Position numbers and translations under genes: made by a program. The notes below the pieces were generated by a model. The model ran no database searches. It was not told the DNA's origin and was given only the letters and a program-made list of their open reading frames with translations. Source: Mycobacterium sp. 852002-40037_SCH5390672 (GTDB lineage Bacteria; Actinomycetota; Actinomycetes; Mycobacteriales; Mycobacteriaceae). Taken from it: a DNA stretch of 64,000 nt. This document shows, one piece after another, positions 45,701 through 54,287 of this stretch (within the stretch, counting starts at the first letter, position 1; each line of letters starts with the position of its first letter). The stretch covers positions 1 to 64,000 of the forward strand of contig NZ_LZTA01000062.1 in assembly GCF_001665875.1 (NCBI RefSeq), given 5' to 3'.

Positions 45701-47421
45701 CAGCGCGGCGCGCGCTGACGGTGTCGTTCGCCGGCCGCAGCTGGTGGGTGGCCATCGAGGACATCGGCCGGCTGCGTGACGGCATCGGCATCGCGGTTCC
45801 CCTCGGCGTGCCGGCGGCCTTCACCGAGGAGGTGGCCGACCCGCTGGGCGAATTGCTGGGCCGCTACGCGCGCACCCACACCCCGTTCACCACGGCCGAG
45901 GCCGCCGCCAGGTTCGGGTTGGGGCTGCGGGTGACCGCCGACATCCTGGGCCGGCTGGCCGGTGACGGCCGGCTGGTCCGCGGCGACTTCGTCGCCGTGG
46001 CGGAAATGCCCGCGGCACCGGGGGCGCCCGTGGCGGGCGGCGAACAGTGGTGTGACGCCGACGTGTTGCGCATCCTGCGCCGGCGGTCGCTGGCGGCGCT
46101 GCGGTCGCAGGTCGAGCCGGTAAGCACCGCCGCCTACGGCCGGTTCCTGCCGGCTTGGCATCGGGTGGGGGCGGCCGAGTCATCGCGCTCCCCAGGTCAT
46201 TCGGGGCTCGACGGCCTGATGTCGGTGATCGATCAGCTGGCCGGTGTCCGGATGCCGGCTTCGGCGATCGAGCCGCTGGTGTTGGCCCCCCGGGTCCGCG
46301 ACTACTCTCCCGCGATGCTCGACGAGTTGCTCGCCACCGGCGAGGTCACCTGGTCGGGGGCCGGGTCGATTTCCAGCGGCGACGGCTGGATCGCGTTGCA
46401 CCCCGGCGAATCCGCGCCGTTGACGCTGCCCGGGCCCGCCGACATCGAGTTGGGCGACGCCCACCGCGCCGTCCTGGACACGCTGGCCCCGGGGGGCGCC
46501 TACTTCTTCCGCCAACTCACGCAAGGCGGATTCGGTGAATCGGAGCTCAAAGCCGCGCTGTGGGAACTGATCTGGGCCGGCTGGGTCACCGGCGACACGT
46601 TCGCCCCGGTGCGCGCCCTGCTCGGTGGCACCGGAACGCGCAAGCGCTCGGCGCCCGCGCATCGGTCGCATCGGCCACCGCGGCTGAGCCGGTACAGCGT
46701 CGCGCATCCGCAGTCCCGGCCCGCCGACCCGACCGTGGCCGGCCGGTGGTCGATCCTGCCGGCCCCGGAGCCGGATTCCACGCTGCGCGCCCACTACCAA
46801 GCGGAACTCCTGCTGGGCCGTCACGGCGTTCTGACCAGGGGCGCGGTTACCGCCGAGGGCGTGGCCGGCGGGTTCGCCACGCTGTACAAGGTGCTGAGCA
46901 CGTTCGAGGACGCGGGCCGGTGCCAGCGCGGCTACTTCATCGAGTCGCTGGGCGGGGCGCAGTTCGCCGTCGCATCGACCGTCGACCGGCTGCGCGCCTA
47001 CTCCGACGGGGTCGATCCGGAACGGCCCGAGTACCGGGCGATCGCGCTGGCCGCCGCGGATCCGGCCAACCCCTACGGCGCCGCGCTGCCGTGGCCCGCC
47101 TCCCGCGGCGAAGGTGCCGGGCCGGGGGCGCGCCCGGGCCGCAAGGCCGGCGCGCTGGTGGTGCTGGTCGACGGCGAGCTGGCCTGGTTCCTCGAGCGCG
47201 GCGGGCGGTCGCTGCTCACCTTCGCCGACAGCCCCGCCGCCCATCACGCCGCCGCGACGGCGCTGGCCGACCTGGTCGCCTCCCGCCGCGTCGCCTCGAT
47301 CCTGATCGAACGCATCGACGGGGTCCCCGCCTTGGCGCCCCGCGCGGACGGACCCGGTCCGGTCGACGCGCTCTCCGACGCCGGATTCGCCCGCACCCCA
47401 CGCGGAATGCGCCTGCGCTGA
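42796..47421 (+). CDS. lhr: Large ATP-dependent helicase Lhr
   Basis: 1541 residues (1513 recalled for M. tuberculosis). Superfamily 2 helicase: motif I APTGSGKT at about 55-62, motif Ia YVSPLKAL, motif II DEIH at 176-179, motif [19 protein letters not shown] and motif [11 protein letters not shown]. The long C-terminal part holds the Lhr-specific winged-helix and beta-barrel modules and the conserved Lhr-CTD. Mycobacterial Lhr is a DNA-dependent ATPase that moves 3'-5' on single strands and unwinds RNA:DNA hybrids; it is linked to the DNA-damage response. It is followed one base later by nei2, a pairing that supports a repair role. Confidence 0.96.
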   Translation: MSTRADSGPSGRADPLGRFSAITREWFTSTFDAPTTAQADAWNAVADGHNTLVIAPTGSGKTLAAFLWALDSLAGSAERPPGTRVLYVSPLKALAVDVERNLRTPLAGLTRIAQRQGLPAPDISVGVRSGDTPPATRRQLINRPPDVLITTPESLFLMLTSAARETLAGVQTVIVDEIHAIAAGKRGAHLAVSLERLDALREDKPAQRIGLSATVRPPEELARFLSGQAPTTIVAPPSAKTVELSVQVPVPDMANLANNTIWPDVENRLVDLIESHNSTIVFANSRRLAERLTARLNEIHAERSGVELSTDANAKVAGGAPAHIMGSGQTYGAAPLLARAHHGSVSKEQRALVEEDLKRGLLKAVVATSSLELGIDMGAVDLVIQVEAPPSVASGLQRIGRAGHQVGEVSQGVLFPKHRTDLIGCAVSVQRMLTGQIETMRVPANPLDILAQQTVAAAALEPLDADRWFDTVRRAAPFATLPRSVYEATLDLLSGKYPSTEFAELRPRLVYDRDTGTLTARPGAQRLAVTSGGAIPDRGLFTVYLASEAEKPSRVGELEEEMVYESRPGDVISLGATSWRITEITHDRVLVIPAPGQPARLPFWRGDGLGRPAELGAALGAFTGELAGLKREAFDTRCAGLGFDAYATDNLWRLLDEQRSAAGVVPTDTTLLVERFRDELGDWRVILHSPYGLPVNGPLALAVARRLRERYGIDEKPTASDDGVVVRLPDTFSDFTSDAGTDVPPGADLFVFDAEEIDPIVTAEVGGSALFASRFRECAARALLLPRRHPGRRSPLWQQRQRAAQLLEVARKYPDFPVVLETIRECLQDVYDVPALTLLMTGIAQRRVRVLEVETARPSPFAASLLFGYVGAFMYEGDSPLAERRAAALSLDSTLLAELLGRVELRDLLDPEIIAATGRQLQHLSAERAARDAEAVADLLRLLGPLTEDEVAARAGGADVGGWLEALRAARRALTVSFAGRSWWVAIEDIGRLRDGIGIAVPLGVPAAFTEEVADPLGELLGRYARTHTPFTTAEAAARFGLGLRVTADILGRLAGDGRLVRGDFVAVAEMPAAPGAPVAGGEQWCDADVLRILRRRSLAALRSQVEPVSTAAYGRFLPAWHRVGAAESSRSPGHSGLDGLMSVIDQLAGVRMPASAIEPLVLAPRVRDYSPAMLDELLATGEVTWSGAGSISSGDGWIALHPGESAPLTLPGPADIELGDAHRAVLDTLAPGGAYFFRQLTQGGFGESELKAALWELIWAGWVTGDTFAPVRALLGGTGTRKRSAPAHRSHRPPRLSRYSVAHPQSRPADPTVAGRWSILPAPEPDSTLRAHYQAELLLGRHGVLTRGAVTAEGVAGGFATLYKVLSTFEDAGRCQRGYFIESLGGAQFAVASTVDRLRAYSDGVDPERPEYRAIALAAADPANPYGAALPWPASRGEGAGPGARPGRKAGALVVLVDGELAWFLERGGRSLLTFADSPAAHHAAATALADLVASRRVASILIERIDGVPALAPRADGPGPVDALSDAGFARTPRGMRLR

Positions 47422-47422
47422 C

Positions 47423-48178
47423 ATGCCCGAAGGTGACACCGTCTGGCACACCGCCGCCGTGCTGCGCGAGCGCTTGCTCGGCGCCACCCTGACTCGCTGT
47501 GACATCCGGGTGCCGCGGTTCGCCACCGTCGATCTGACCGGGCAGGTCGTCGACGAGGTGTTCAGCCGCGGAAAGCATTTGTTCATCCGGGCGGGCGCGG
47601 CCAGCATTCACTCACACTTGAAAATGGACGGCAGCTGGCGGGTCGGCAATCGCCCGATGCGGATCGACCACCGGGCACGAATCATCTTGGAAACCGACGC
47701 CGTCCGGGCCGTCGGCGTCGATCTGGGCGTGCTGGAGATCCTCGAGCGCGAGCGTGACGGCGACGCCGTCGCGCACCTGGGACCCGATCTGCTCGGCGAA
47801 GATTGGGACGCCGTGCGCGCCGCCGCCAACCTGACGGCCGACCCGGACCGGCCGATCGCCGAGGCGCTCTTGGACCAGCGGGTGCTGGCCGGAGTCGGCA
47901 ATGTCTATAGCAACGAATTGTGTTACCTCACCGGGCATCTGCCCACCGCGCCGGTGCGCGAGATCGCCGATCCCCATCGGCTGGTATCGCGTGCGCGGGA
48001 TATGTTGTGGCTCAACCGCTTCCGTTGGAACCGATGCACCACCGGCGACACCCGGGCCGGACGCCAGCTGTGGGTCTACGGGCGATCGGGGCAGCCGTGC
48101 CGCCGCTGCGGCACCCGGATCAACTCCGACGACTCCGGGGAACGGGTGACGTACTGGTGCCCGTCCTGCCAGCGCTGA
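47423..48178 (+). CDS. nei2: Endonuclease VIII-type DNA glycosylase Nei2
   Basis: 251 residues, like Rv3297. Fpg/Nei family base-excision glycosylase/AP lyase for oxidised bases. After removal of Met the catalytic N-terminal Pro2-Glu3 are present (MPEGDTVW), with the conserved Lys in GKHLFIR, the helix-two-turn-helix segment [12 protein letters not shown] and a C-terminal zinc finger with CRRC and CPSC. It begins one base after the lhr stop, so helicase and glycosylase are expected to be co-expressed. Confidence 0.94.
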   Translation: MPEGDTVWHTAAVLRERLLGATLTRCDIRVPRFATVDLTGQVVDEVFSRGKHLFIRAGAASIHSHLKMDGSWRVGNRPMRIDHRARIILETDAVRAVGVDLGVLEILERERDGDAVAHLGPDLLGEDWDAVRAAANLTADPDRPIAEALLDQRVLAGVGNVYSNELCYLTGHLPTAPVREIADPHRLVSRARDMLWLNRFRWNRCTTGDTRAGRQLWVYGRSGQPCRRCGTRINSDDSGERVTYWCPSCQR

Positions 48179-48200
48179 CGCCCTGACCCTTCTCACGGGC

Positions 48201-49118
48201 CTAGTCGCGGGCGTGCGCGAGGAAGAACTGGGCGATGGCCTCGGACCCGTCGAGCGCGCGCGTGGTGGGGCCGATGACGGCCGCCGGCAGATATTGCTTG
48301 CCGCCCGGCCAGGTGTGCCCGCCGCTGTCGATCCTGTAGAACACCACCTCGGTGTTCGCCGTGCACGGCGTGGACTCGTAGCGGCGCACGACGGTGCCGT
48401 CGCGGGCATCGGGCAGCGCCTCCATCGCCGGATCGCCCTGGCAACCATCCGCCGAGCGCCACTTGCCCACCATGGTGTCCGCCGAGATGGAGTGGCTGAC
48501 CCCGCCGCGTCCGCGCACCGCCCCACCCTTGAACGGCACCAGCGGGTCGGCCGTCCCATGGGCTTCCCAGACCGACACCGGCCGCGAGGGATTGCAGGCC
48601 ACCCCCACACCCAGGGTGCCGGCCACCGGTGCGACCGCGGCGAAGACGTCGGCACGGTCGCACGCCAACCGGTTGCTCATGAAGCCCCCGTTGGACATCC
48701 CGGTGACGAAAACGTGCCCGGGCGCGATACCGTAGTCGTTCTGCAGCTTGTTCACCAGCCCGACCAGGAAGGCCACATCGTTGATGTGGCGGCGATCGGC
48801 GGGCGAGGCGCCACGTCCGTCGGCCCAGCTCTTGTCGTAACCGTCGGGGTAGACCACCAATAGGTTATGGGCATCAGCAACGGTGTCGAAGCCCGTCAGG
48901 CCGCGCTGCGAGATCCCGGTACCGCCGCCGCCGTGCAAACTGAGCACCAGCCCGACGGGGTCGCCCGTCGGCACGTGCAACATGTAGGTTCGGTCCATGC
49001 CGCCGGATCGAAAGGTGCCCGAAATGTCTCGAGCGCTCGCCGCCGACACGTGCCGCACACCGCAGCCGACCACGCATATCGCCACCACAGCGAGCCACAA
49101 ACCCCGGGCGAATGCCAT
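48201..49118 (-). CDS. lpqC: Esterase lipoprotein LpqC (PHB-depolymerase family)
   Basis: 305 residues, like Rv3298c. A signal peptide ends in lipobox VVGC at about 16-19, so it is exported and lipid-anchored. The alpha/beta-hydrolase fold shows LSLHGGGGT (oxyanion hole), the nucleophile Ser in GMSNGG, Asp in HGTADPLV and His in GGHTWPGG. The family includes polyhydroxybutyrate depolymerases and feruloyl esterases; the substrate is unknown. It is convergent with nei2 (22-base gap). In M. tuberculosis the sulfatase gene atsB comes next; here a set of other genes does. Confidence 0.93.
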   Translation of the reverse strand: MAFARGLWLAVVAICVVGCGVRHVSAASARDISGTFRSGGMDRTYMLHVPTGDPVGLVLSLHGGGGTGISQRGLTGFDTVADAHNLLVVYPDGYDKSWADGRGASPADRRHINDVAFLVGLVNKLQNDYGIAPGHVFVTGMSNGGFMSNRLACDRADVFAAVAPVAGTLGVGVACNPSRPVSVWEAHGTADPLVPFKGGAVRGRGGVSHSISADTMVGKWRSADGCQGDPAMEALPDARDGTVVRRYESTPCTANTEVVFYRIDSGGHTWPGGKQYLPAAVIGPTTRALDGSEAIAQFFLAHARD

Positions 49119-49309
49119 ATCGTCAGATCACCGACGGCGCGTCGGCGAGGGCTCGCCGGTTACGCGCGTCCGACGGCGGAGCAAACCCTGGTGTGGCACA
49201 CGCCGCATTATCGGCGATACGGGACCGGTTGGCACCGCGACATGCAAACATTCGAACTAGCCCCGCCTTCAGCAAGCAACGGCACTTCTGTTCCACGGGA
49301 GTATCAGAA

Positions 49310-49675
49310 ATGACGACCACCCAGATACGCAAGCCCATCCGGACGCTGTCGCTCTTGGCGATTGGCGTTGTGCCGGTGGCAGGGCTGCTCGGCGTGCTGG
49401 CAGCATCCGTGACCGCGCACGCCACGTCTGCCGACGACGCTTTTCTGTCCGCGCTGAAGGCCAAAGGCATCAACTACGAGTCGCCCGACGCCGCCGTCAA
49501 CTCCGGGCACACCGTGTGCCACGAACTTGACATGGGCCAGTCACCAGAACAGGTTGCCAACAGCGTGCTGTCCAGCAGCACGCTCGACAGCTATCACGCC
49601 GGCTATTTCGTCGGCGTCAGCATCAAGGCGTATTGCCCCAAGTACGCGGATTCGGCATCGGCTTCTGGGTCCTGA
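49310..49675 (+). CDS. Secreted DUF732-type protein
   Basis: 121 residues. An N-terminal signal peptide (helix at about 15-33, cleavage near AHA-TS) precedes a small domain containing DDAFLSALKAKGINY, TVCHELDMG and IKAYCPKYAD; two Cys about 50 residues apart probably form a disulfide. This is the pattern of the mycobacterial DUF732 family of small secreted proteins of unknown function. The ATG is chosen over longer readings because of GGGAG upstream and the signal peptide. Confidence 0.88.
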   Translation: MTTTQIRKPIRTLSLLAIGVVPVAGLLGVLAASVTAHATSADDAFLSALKAKGINYESPDAAVNSGHTVCHELDMGQSPEQVANSVLSSSTLDSYHAGYFVGVSIKAYCPKYADSASASGS

Positions 49676-49756
49676 AATTTACAGATGGTTGACAGGTTCG
49701 TGATGCATCGCGGATAAAATTGCAGGTATCCGAAACTCAGAAGCTCAGGGCCAAAA

Positions 49757-49969
49757 ATGATTCCGAAACTTTTGGTCGGTGTTGCGGGAATTGCCATCGC
49801 TCTCGGCGCTTCCAGCGGAGCCACTGCGTCTGCCAGCACCGACCCTAACCCCTTCAGTCATCTCAGCTGCGCCTGCGAGGATTCAGATCCGCCGGGCAGC
49901 CCGGCCCTGCGGGACAAGATCAATCAGGGGATTCACCAAGGCATTTCGGTCCCGCCCGCCGCGCGATAG
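49757..49969 (+). CDS. Small secreted protein with CxC motif
   Basis: 70 residues. A signal peptide (about 1-26, cleavage probably after ATASA) is followed by a short mature part with SHLSCACEDSDPPGSPALRD and a C-terminal GISVPPAAR. I recognise it only as one of the many short exported mycobacterial proteins; no function is known. It lies 81 bases after the DUF732 gene. Start supported by the signal peptide; a ribosome site is weak. Confidence 0.7.
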   Translation: MIPKLLVGVAGIAIALGASSGATASASTDPNPFSHLSCACEDSDPPGSPALRDKINQGIHQGISVPPAAR

Positions 49970-50097
49970 CCCTCGTTGCTGCCCGGGAATTGTTGTGACC
50001 TTACCGACGGCTCGACCGCGCCCGCCAAACTCGTTGCCATACCCGAATGCAATCGCGGATCTCGTTGTTCACGATCGGTAAACCCATCAGCCACTCG

Positions 50098-50190
50098 TTA
50101 GCGCCGTGATCGCCGGTTACCCGTGATGACCTTGAGTTCGGCGGGGGTCAGGTCAATCCGGGAGTCGGCGAGCAGGTGGGTGAAATGGAG
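50098..50190 (-). pseudogene. Possible 3' remnant of a leftward gene
   Basis: On the minus strand about 30 codons read LLHFTHLLADSRIDLTPAEL and on to NRRSRR before TAA at 50100-50098. The composition looks like a genuine protein C-terminus, but an in-frame stop lies directly upstream and no ATG or GTG occurs. It may be what remains of a gene cut away when the neighbouring DNA was rearranged. I do not recognise the family. Confidence 0.3.
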
Positions 50191-50844
50191 CAATCAAACC
50201 GGTTGCAACTCAAGCCTTATCGGGCTGTGTCCGAGCACGTCGACGGCGCCTGGTGGCCGCGGTCGACGAATCTGGTCGACGAGCTGCCGGGCCTGACGGC
50301 GTCGCTCTCCGACCGGCTGGGGCGGATCGTCATGGTGGGCTACCGGCGCAACGGCTGGCACAATACGCCGGCGCTCGCCGAAATCGACGGGCACGCAATC
50401 GAATTGCTGGGCTTCACCAGTGACGAGCCGGCCAGCGTCATCGTGATGGGAGACAACGGCCGCCACCTCACCCTGCATGTCCTGCGGCCGGACACCGAAG
50501 AGGACGTCGCCCGTCTGGCACTCGACGCGGCGCGAGCGCCCGCCGAGCCGGTGGTCTCGCCGGCCGTTCGGGCCACCGTTGGGCGATCGGTGGCGGACGT
50601 GGCCGAGAAGCTGGCCCGCCAGGAGGGGCTCGGTGACGAACGCCGCGCCGCTCAGATCAGGCGCTGGTGTGAAGAGACGACGCAACGATTCATCGACGCG
50701 CCGGTGCAGACCTTCGTCCCCATCCTCGTCGAACACATCGTCCGAAACCGGATGATGGAGTCGCGCAAGCAGCGCTATCCCGCCGACGGCGGCCTGTTCA
50801 TCACGGTGCCCGGAAGCTCCGCGCCGTATTCAATATCGTCGTAG
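50185..50844 (+). CDS. DUF5994-like protein with C-terminal three-helix region
   Basis: 219 residues from the ATG at 50185 (a GTG at 50176 is also possible). The first about 110 residues, with LQLKPYRAVSEHVDGAWWPR and MVGYRRNGWHN, resemble the mycobacterial DUF5994 family; the rest (about 120-200) is a helical segment with DVAEKLARQEGL and VPILVEHIVRNRMMESR, like the three-helix bundle of other mycobacterial proteins. No function is known. DUF5994 proteins are often near stress-response genes. Its 3' end overlaps the convergent PPE gene by 70 bases. Confidence 0.75.
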   Translation: MEQSNRLQLKPYRAVSEHVDGAWWPRSTNLVDELPGLTASLSDRLGRIVMVGYRRNGWHNTPALAEIDGHAIELLGFTSDEPASVIVMGDNGRHLTLHVLRPDTEEDVARLALDAARAPAEPVVSPAVRATVGRSVADVAEKLARQEGLGDERRAAQIRRWCEETTQRFIDAPVQTFVPILVEHIVRNRMMESRKQRYPADGGLFITVPGSSAPYSISS

Positions 50845-51923
50845 TCGCGTCCCTTGCCCCGCCGACCGCTCGCCGAGCCGCGCGTCGGGCGCATCGGGGC
50901 CATCGGGAGCATCGGCGTCTGGCCGGCCCCGGGGGGCAGCGCGGAGGCCGCTGACGCCAGTTGCACCGGCGCCGAAGACCCCAGCATCCCCACCGTCGCA
51001 GGCGGCATGGTCAGGTTCCCCAACGAGATGCCGATGCCCAGCGTCGCGCGGGGCGCCAACGACGATCCGGCGGCGCCGACCGCGCTGATGAGCTGCGTCT
51101 CCGCCGACGACAACGCGGCCGTGCCTTCGGCCAGGCCAGAGCTGACGTCGGCGCCTAGCGACTGAAAGCCGTGGGCGGTTGCCAATTGCGCCCACACACC
51201 GAGAATGTTGACCGGGTAACCGCCCGCGGCAAAGGTTTGGTTTGCCCAGTTGCTCCAGTATCCGAACCAGCCCGAGTTGGGATCGAAGAAAGCGTTGGAG
51301 GCGGATTGGAGGGTCCCCCCGATGCCGGTGGCGCTCTGCGACCCGGAATTGCTCGCGGCCGTAGCCGGAACCATGGCGGCCTGTGTCGTTGCGCCCGACG
51401 GATTGGCAACCTGCGGCGGCGGTGCGAAGGTCGGCGGTCGCACGGCGCTCGCCGAGGTGGCGGCGTAGCGGATCATCGCCGCCGAGTTGTTCACCCACAT
51501 GGCGTGGTATTCGGCCTCGGTTTCGGCGATGGCCGGATAGTTGATCCCGAAGAAGTTGGTGGCCAACAACATTGCCAGCCGCGCCCGGTTGGCGGCGACC
51601 AGTGAGGGATGCACCACCGTCCAGTGCGTCAACTCGAAGGCCGTGGTCATGACCTGCACCGAGGTGGCGATCTGCTGGCACTGCTGGGCGGTGACGCGCA
51701 ACCAGTCGAGGTACGGTTCGAGCGCCTGGGCCATCGCCAGGGCCGACGGGCCGTGCCACGTCGTCATCAGCCACGACAACTCCGCGCTGTAGCTGCTGGC
51801 GGATTGCTCGAGCTCGGCGCTGAGCTCCTGCCAGACGGCGGCGGCTTCGATCCATGACCAAGCGCCGGGTCCAGAATGGATCAGCGCCGAAGTGACCTCC
51901 GGCGGCAGTATCCCGAAATCCAT
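50775..51923 (-). CDS. PPE family protein (first of two)
   Basis: 382 residues. An N-terminal PPE domain of about 180 residues (MDFGILPPEV, with the WxG turn TWHGPSALAMA and NRARLAMLLATNFFGIN) is followed by a C-terminal region with DPNSGWFGYWSNWANQ, which is shared with its neighbour, and a basic tail GRRGKGRDYDDIEYG. PPE proteins are exported by ESX systems, usually with a PE partner; no PE or ESX genes are here. The sequence ends MNRPPSAG. It is a paralogue of the next gene; no SVP or PPW subfamily motif is clear. Confidence 0.92.
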   Translation of the reverse strand: MDFGILPPEVTSALIHSGPGAWSWIEAAAVWQELSAELEQSASSYSAELSWLMTTWHGPSALAMAQALEPYLDWLRVTAQQCQQIATSVQVMTTAFELTHWTVVHPSLVAANRARLAMLLATNFFGINYPAIAETEAEYHAMWVNNSAAMIRYAATSASAVRPPTFAPPPQVANPSGATTQAAMVPATAASNSGSQSATGIGGTLQSASNAFFDPNSGWFGYWSNWANQTFAAGGYPVNILGVWAQLATAHGFQSLGADVSSGLAEGTAALSSAETQLISAVGAAGSSLAPRATLGIGISLGNLTMPPATVGMLGSSAPVQLASAASALPPGAGQTPMLPMAPMRPTRGSASGRRGKGRDYDDIEYGAELPGTVMNRPPSAG

Positions 51924-52093
51924 GAACCTTTACCTTGGGGAAGAACGTGGGTTGGGCGAACGCTGCGCGTCGGCCCGTCCGGCAATTCGAGAGTGGGTGA
52001 CGGCGGGGCACCGCGGTGTCCCGCTGCTGGTCGCCGTTGACCTGCCCGGCGGCGGTTTTCGGCGCCCGCAGTCGTGGGGCGCCATCGTCAACG

Positions 52094-53239
52094 TCATCCC
52101 GCCGATGGGTTTCGAGGCATCACTTTGCCCTTGACCTCCTGGCCGAGGGCGACGTCCTCGTACTTCTGCTGTTTACGTTTGCGCCAGCCGGTGCCCGCCG
52201 AGGCGGTCGGCGGCGGCACCATCATCGGCATCATCGGGAACCCCGGTTCCGCTCCGGGAAGCGGCGACGCCGCGGCGGCGAGTTGCACCCCGGTTTGCGT
52301 ACCGGGCAGCAGCCCCACCACGGCGGGGGGTGCGGTCAGCTTGCCCACCGTCACCCCGACGCCCATCGCCCCCGTGGGCGCCATTCCCGCGCCGAGACCC
52401 TTGACCGCATTGGACAGGCTCGCCGTGGCCGCTCCCAGCCCTTCCGACAGACCGCTGCCGATGTCGCCACCCACGGACTGAACCCCTTGGGCGGTCGCCA
52501 TCTGTGCCCACACACCCAGCAGGTTGATGGGGAAACCGGACGAGAGGAACTGGTTGCCCCAGGTGCTGAAGTAGCTGAACCAGCCGCTGTTGGGGTCGAA
52601 TCCGAGTGGCATGTTGAGAGAGTTCAGGACCGACCCCGCCGACGAGCTCGCGTCGCCGGCGCTCAACATGGAGGCGTTGCTCACCGCGACCTGCTGATTG
52701 GCCGTTCCGGACGGATTGGCGATGGTCAACGGCGAATTGAACTGCGACAGCTGGGTGGTCGCCTGCGAGGACGACGCCTGGTAGCGGCTCATCGCCGCCG
52801 AGTTGTTCGCCCACATGGTCTGGTATTCGTTTTCGGTCTCGGCGATGGCCGCCGTGTTGGTCCCGAACCCGTTGGTGGCCAGCAACTGCGCCAGGCGCGT
52901 CCGGTTGGCGCTGACCACCGAGGGGTGCACCACCGTGGACCGGGCGACGGTGAACGCCGACGCGGCGGACTCGGCCGAGGTGGCCATCTGCGCGGATTGC
53001 TGCGCGGTCTCGCGCAGCCAGAGCAGGTAGGGCTGGACGGACTGCAGCATCGCCATCGCCGACGGCCCGTCCCAGGACTCGATGAGCGACGACAGCGTCG
53101 AGGCATAGGTGGAGACCGAATTCTCCAGTTCGACGGCCAGACGTTGCCAGGCGCCGGCGGCCTCGATCAGCGAGCCCGCTCCCGGTCCGGTGTGGATGAG
53201 CGTCGAGGTGACCTCGGGGGGTGCAAAAAGATCCATCAC
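52094..53239 (-). CDS. PPE family protein (second of two)
   Basis: 381 residues, upstream of and similar to the preceding PPE gene: MMDLFAPPEV, SWDGPSAMAML, NRTRLAQLLATNGFGTN, DPNSGWFSYFSTWGNQ and the ending MPRNPSAG. The 170-base gap between them holds no gene. The even size, order of segments and shared endings indicate a tandem duplication followed by divergence, mainly in residues about 180-230. The export route and surface role are inferred from the family. Confidence 0.92.
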   Translation of the reverse strand: MMDLFAPPEVTSTLIHTGPGAGSLIEAAGAWQRLAVELENSVSTYASTLSSLIESWDGPSAMAMLQSVQPYLLWLRETAQQSAQMATSAESAASAFTVARSTVVHPSVVSANRTRLAQLLATNGFGTNTAAIAETENEYQTMWANNSAAMSRYQASSSQATTQLSQFNSPLTIANPSGTANQQVAVSNASMLSAGDASSSAGSVLNSLNMPLGFDPNSGWFSYFSTWGNQFLSSGFPINLLGVWAQMATAQGVQSVGGDIGSGLSEGLGAATASLSNAVKGLGAGMAPTGAMGVGVTVGKLTAPPAVVGLLPGTQTGVQLAAAASPLPGAEPGFPMMPMMVPPPTASAGTGWRKRKQQKYEDVALGQEVKGKVMPRNPSAG

Positions 53240-53444
53240 ATCTCACAATGCCCACGCTGAGAACGCCTCAGCAAATTTGCGTTAACCAGGCCGCGAAGAA
53301 CCTTGGAACTCTGCACGTCGAAGCCTGTCACCTGCGGTCGGTACCTCCCAGTTCGACTGCCCGGTGTTAGGACACCCTATACCCAAAACTGAGAGCGATT
53401 TGACATTTGCTGACCAGGCAACCCGCCCGACAGCGGCCGCCTTC

Positions 53445-54251
53445 CTACACGGTCACCGAGGCGCCGCGGTCCACCGTGATGATCCGGTCACCCAGTCCTC
53501 GGTGCTGCATCTCGCTGGTGAAGTCGGCCAGCGGCGACGCGAAGACCGCGTAGTCGTCGAAGTGCACCGGGATCGCTTTCGGCAGGGCCAGCATCGCGAC
53601 CAGTTCGGCGCCCTGGCGCCCGTCCATGGTCACGGTCAGTCCGAACGGAAGCCGCGCGCCGGCCGGCAGTCGGGTGCCGCCGAGGTGCAGCATGCCCACG
53701 TCGATCGGGTCGAACCGCGCCGGGATCTCTTTGAGCTCCTCGATCAGCAGGGTGTCGCCGGAAATGTAGACCCGGCGCCGGGGCGAGCCGTCGGCGGCGG
53801 CGAACTCCAGCATGGTGCCCATCACCGGCGGGAGCAGCCGCTGACTCCACCCCGGCGCATGACGCCCGGGCAGCGACGTGAGGGTCAGCGTGGTGCCGCC
53901 CTTGGTGATCGTGTGCTGCTGCCAGGTCTGCAGGCCACGCGCCTGGACGAAGCCACGCCTGTGCAGCCGTTGGGCGGCATGCGGGGTGGTGACGACGGGA
54001 AGTCCGTGGTCGAGGCCCTGCTGCGACACCCTGTCCCAGTGATCGCCGTGCATGTGTGACAGCACGATCGCGTCGAGGGGTGGCAGTTCGCCCAGGCGCA
54101 TCGCCGGCTCCTTGAGCCGCTTGGACACCAGCCCATGGCCGAGGTAGGCGCGTTGCCCCCGGTGCAGGAAATTGGGGTCGGTCAACAGCGTCACCCCGCC
54201 CGCGGAAATGAGCGTGGTGGCGTTGCCGACGAACGTAACGGTGATGTCCAT
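53445..54251 (-). CDS. Metallo-beta-lactamase fold hydrolase (UlaG/lactamase_B_2 type)
   Basis: 268 residues. The metal-binding motif is SHMHGDHWD at about 66-74, with further ligands in GRHAPGW, the Asp of YISGDTLL and His in IPVHFDDY. The start VTFVGNATTLI and TDPNF is typical of the UlaG/RomA-like branch, which hydrolyses phosphodiester or lactone bonds. The substrate is unknown. It is not a true beta-lactamase. It lies alone between the PPE genes and the 13E12 protein, leftward. Confidence 0.9.
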   Translation of the reverse strand: MDITVTFVGNATTLISAGGVTLLTDPNFLHRGQRAYLGHGLVSKRLKEPAMRLGELPPLDAIVLSHMHGDHWDRVSQQGLDHGLPVVTTPHAAQRLHRRGFVQARGLQTWQQHTITKGGTTLTLTSLPGRHAPGWSQRLLPPVMGTMLEFAAADGSPRRRVYISGDTLLIEELKEIPARFDPIDVGMLHLGGTRLPAGARLPFGLTVTMDGRQGAELVAMLALPKAIPVHFDDYAVFASPLADFTSEMQHRGLGDRIITVDRGASVTV

Positions 54252-54287
54252 GGCCGCGGGCTACCCGGTCCCGCGGCGTCCATGCCG

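Noticed and set aside
53379..53384. GGGTAT on the minus strand before the upstream PPE gene as a SigF -10
   Set aside because: No GGTTT-like -35 at 15-17 bases; one hexamer alone is not enough.
53445..54251. Metallo-hydrolase as an antibiotic-resistance beta-lactamase
   Set aside because: It has the general HxHxDH metal motif but the branch is UlaG-like; nothing indicates beta-lactam hydrolysis and there is no signal peptide.
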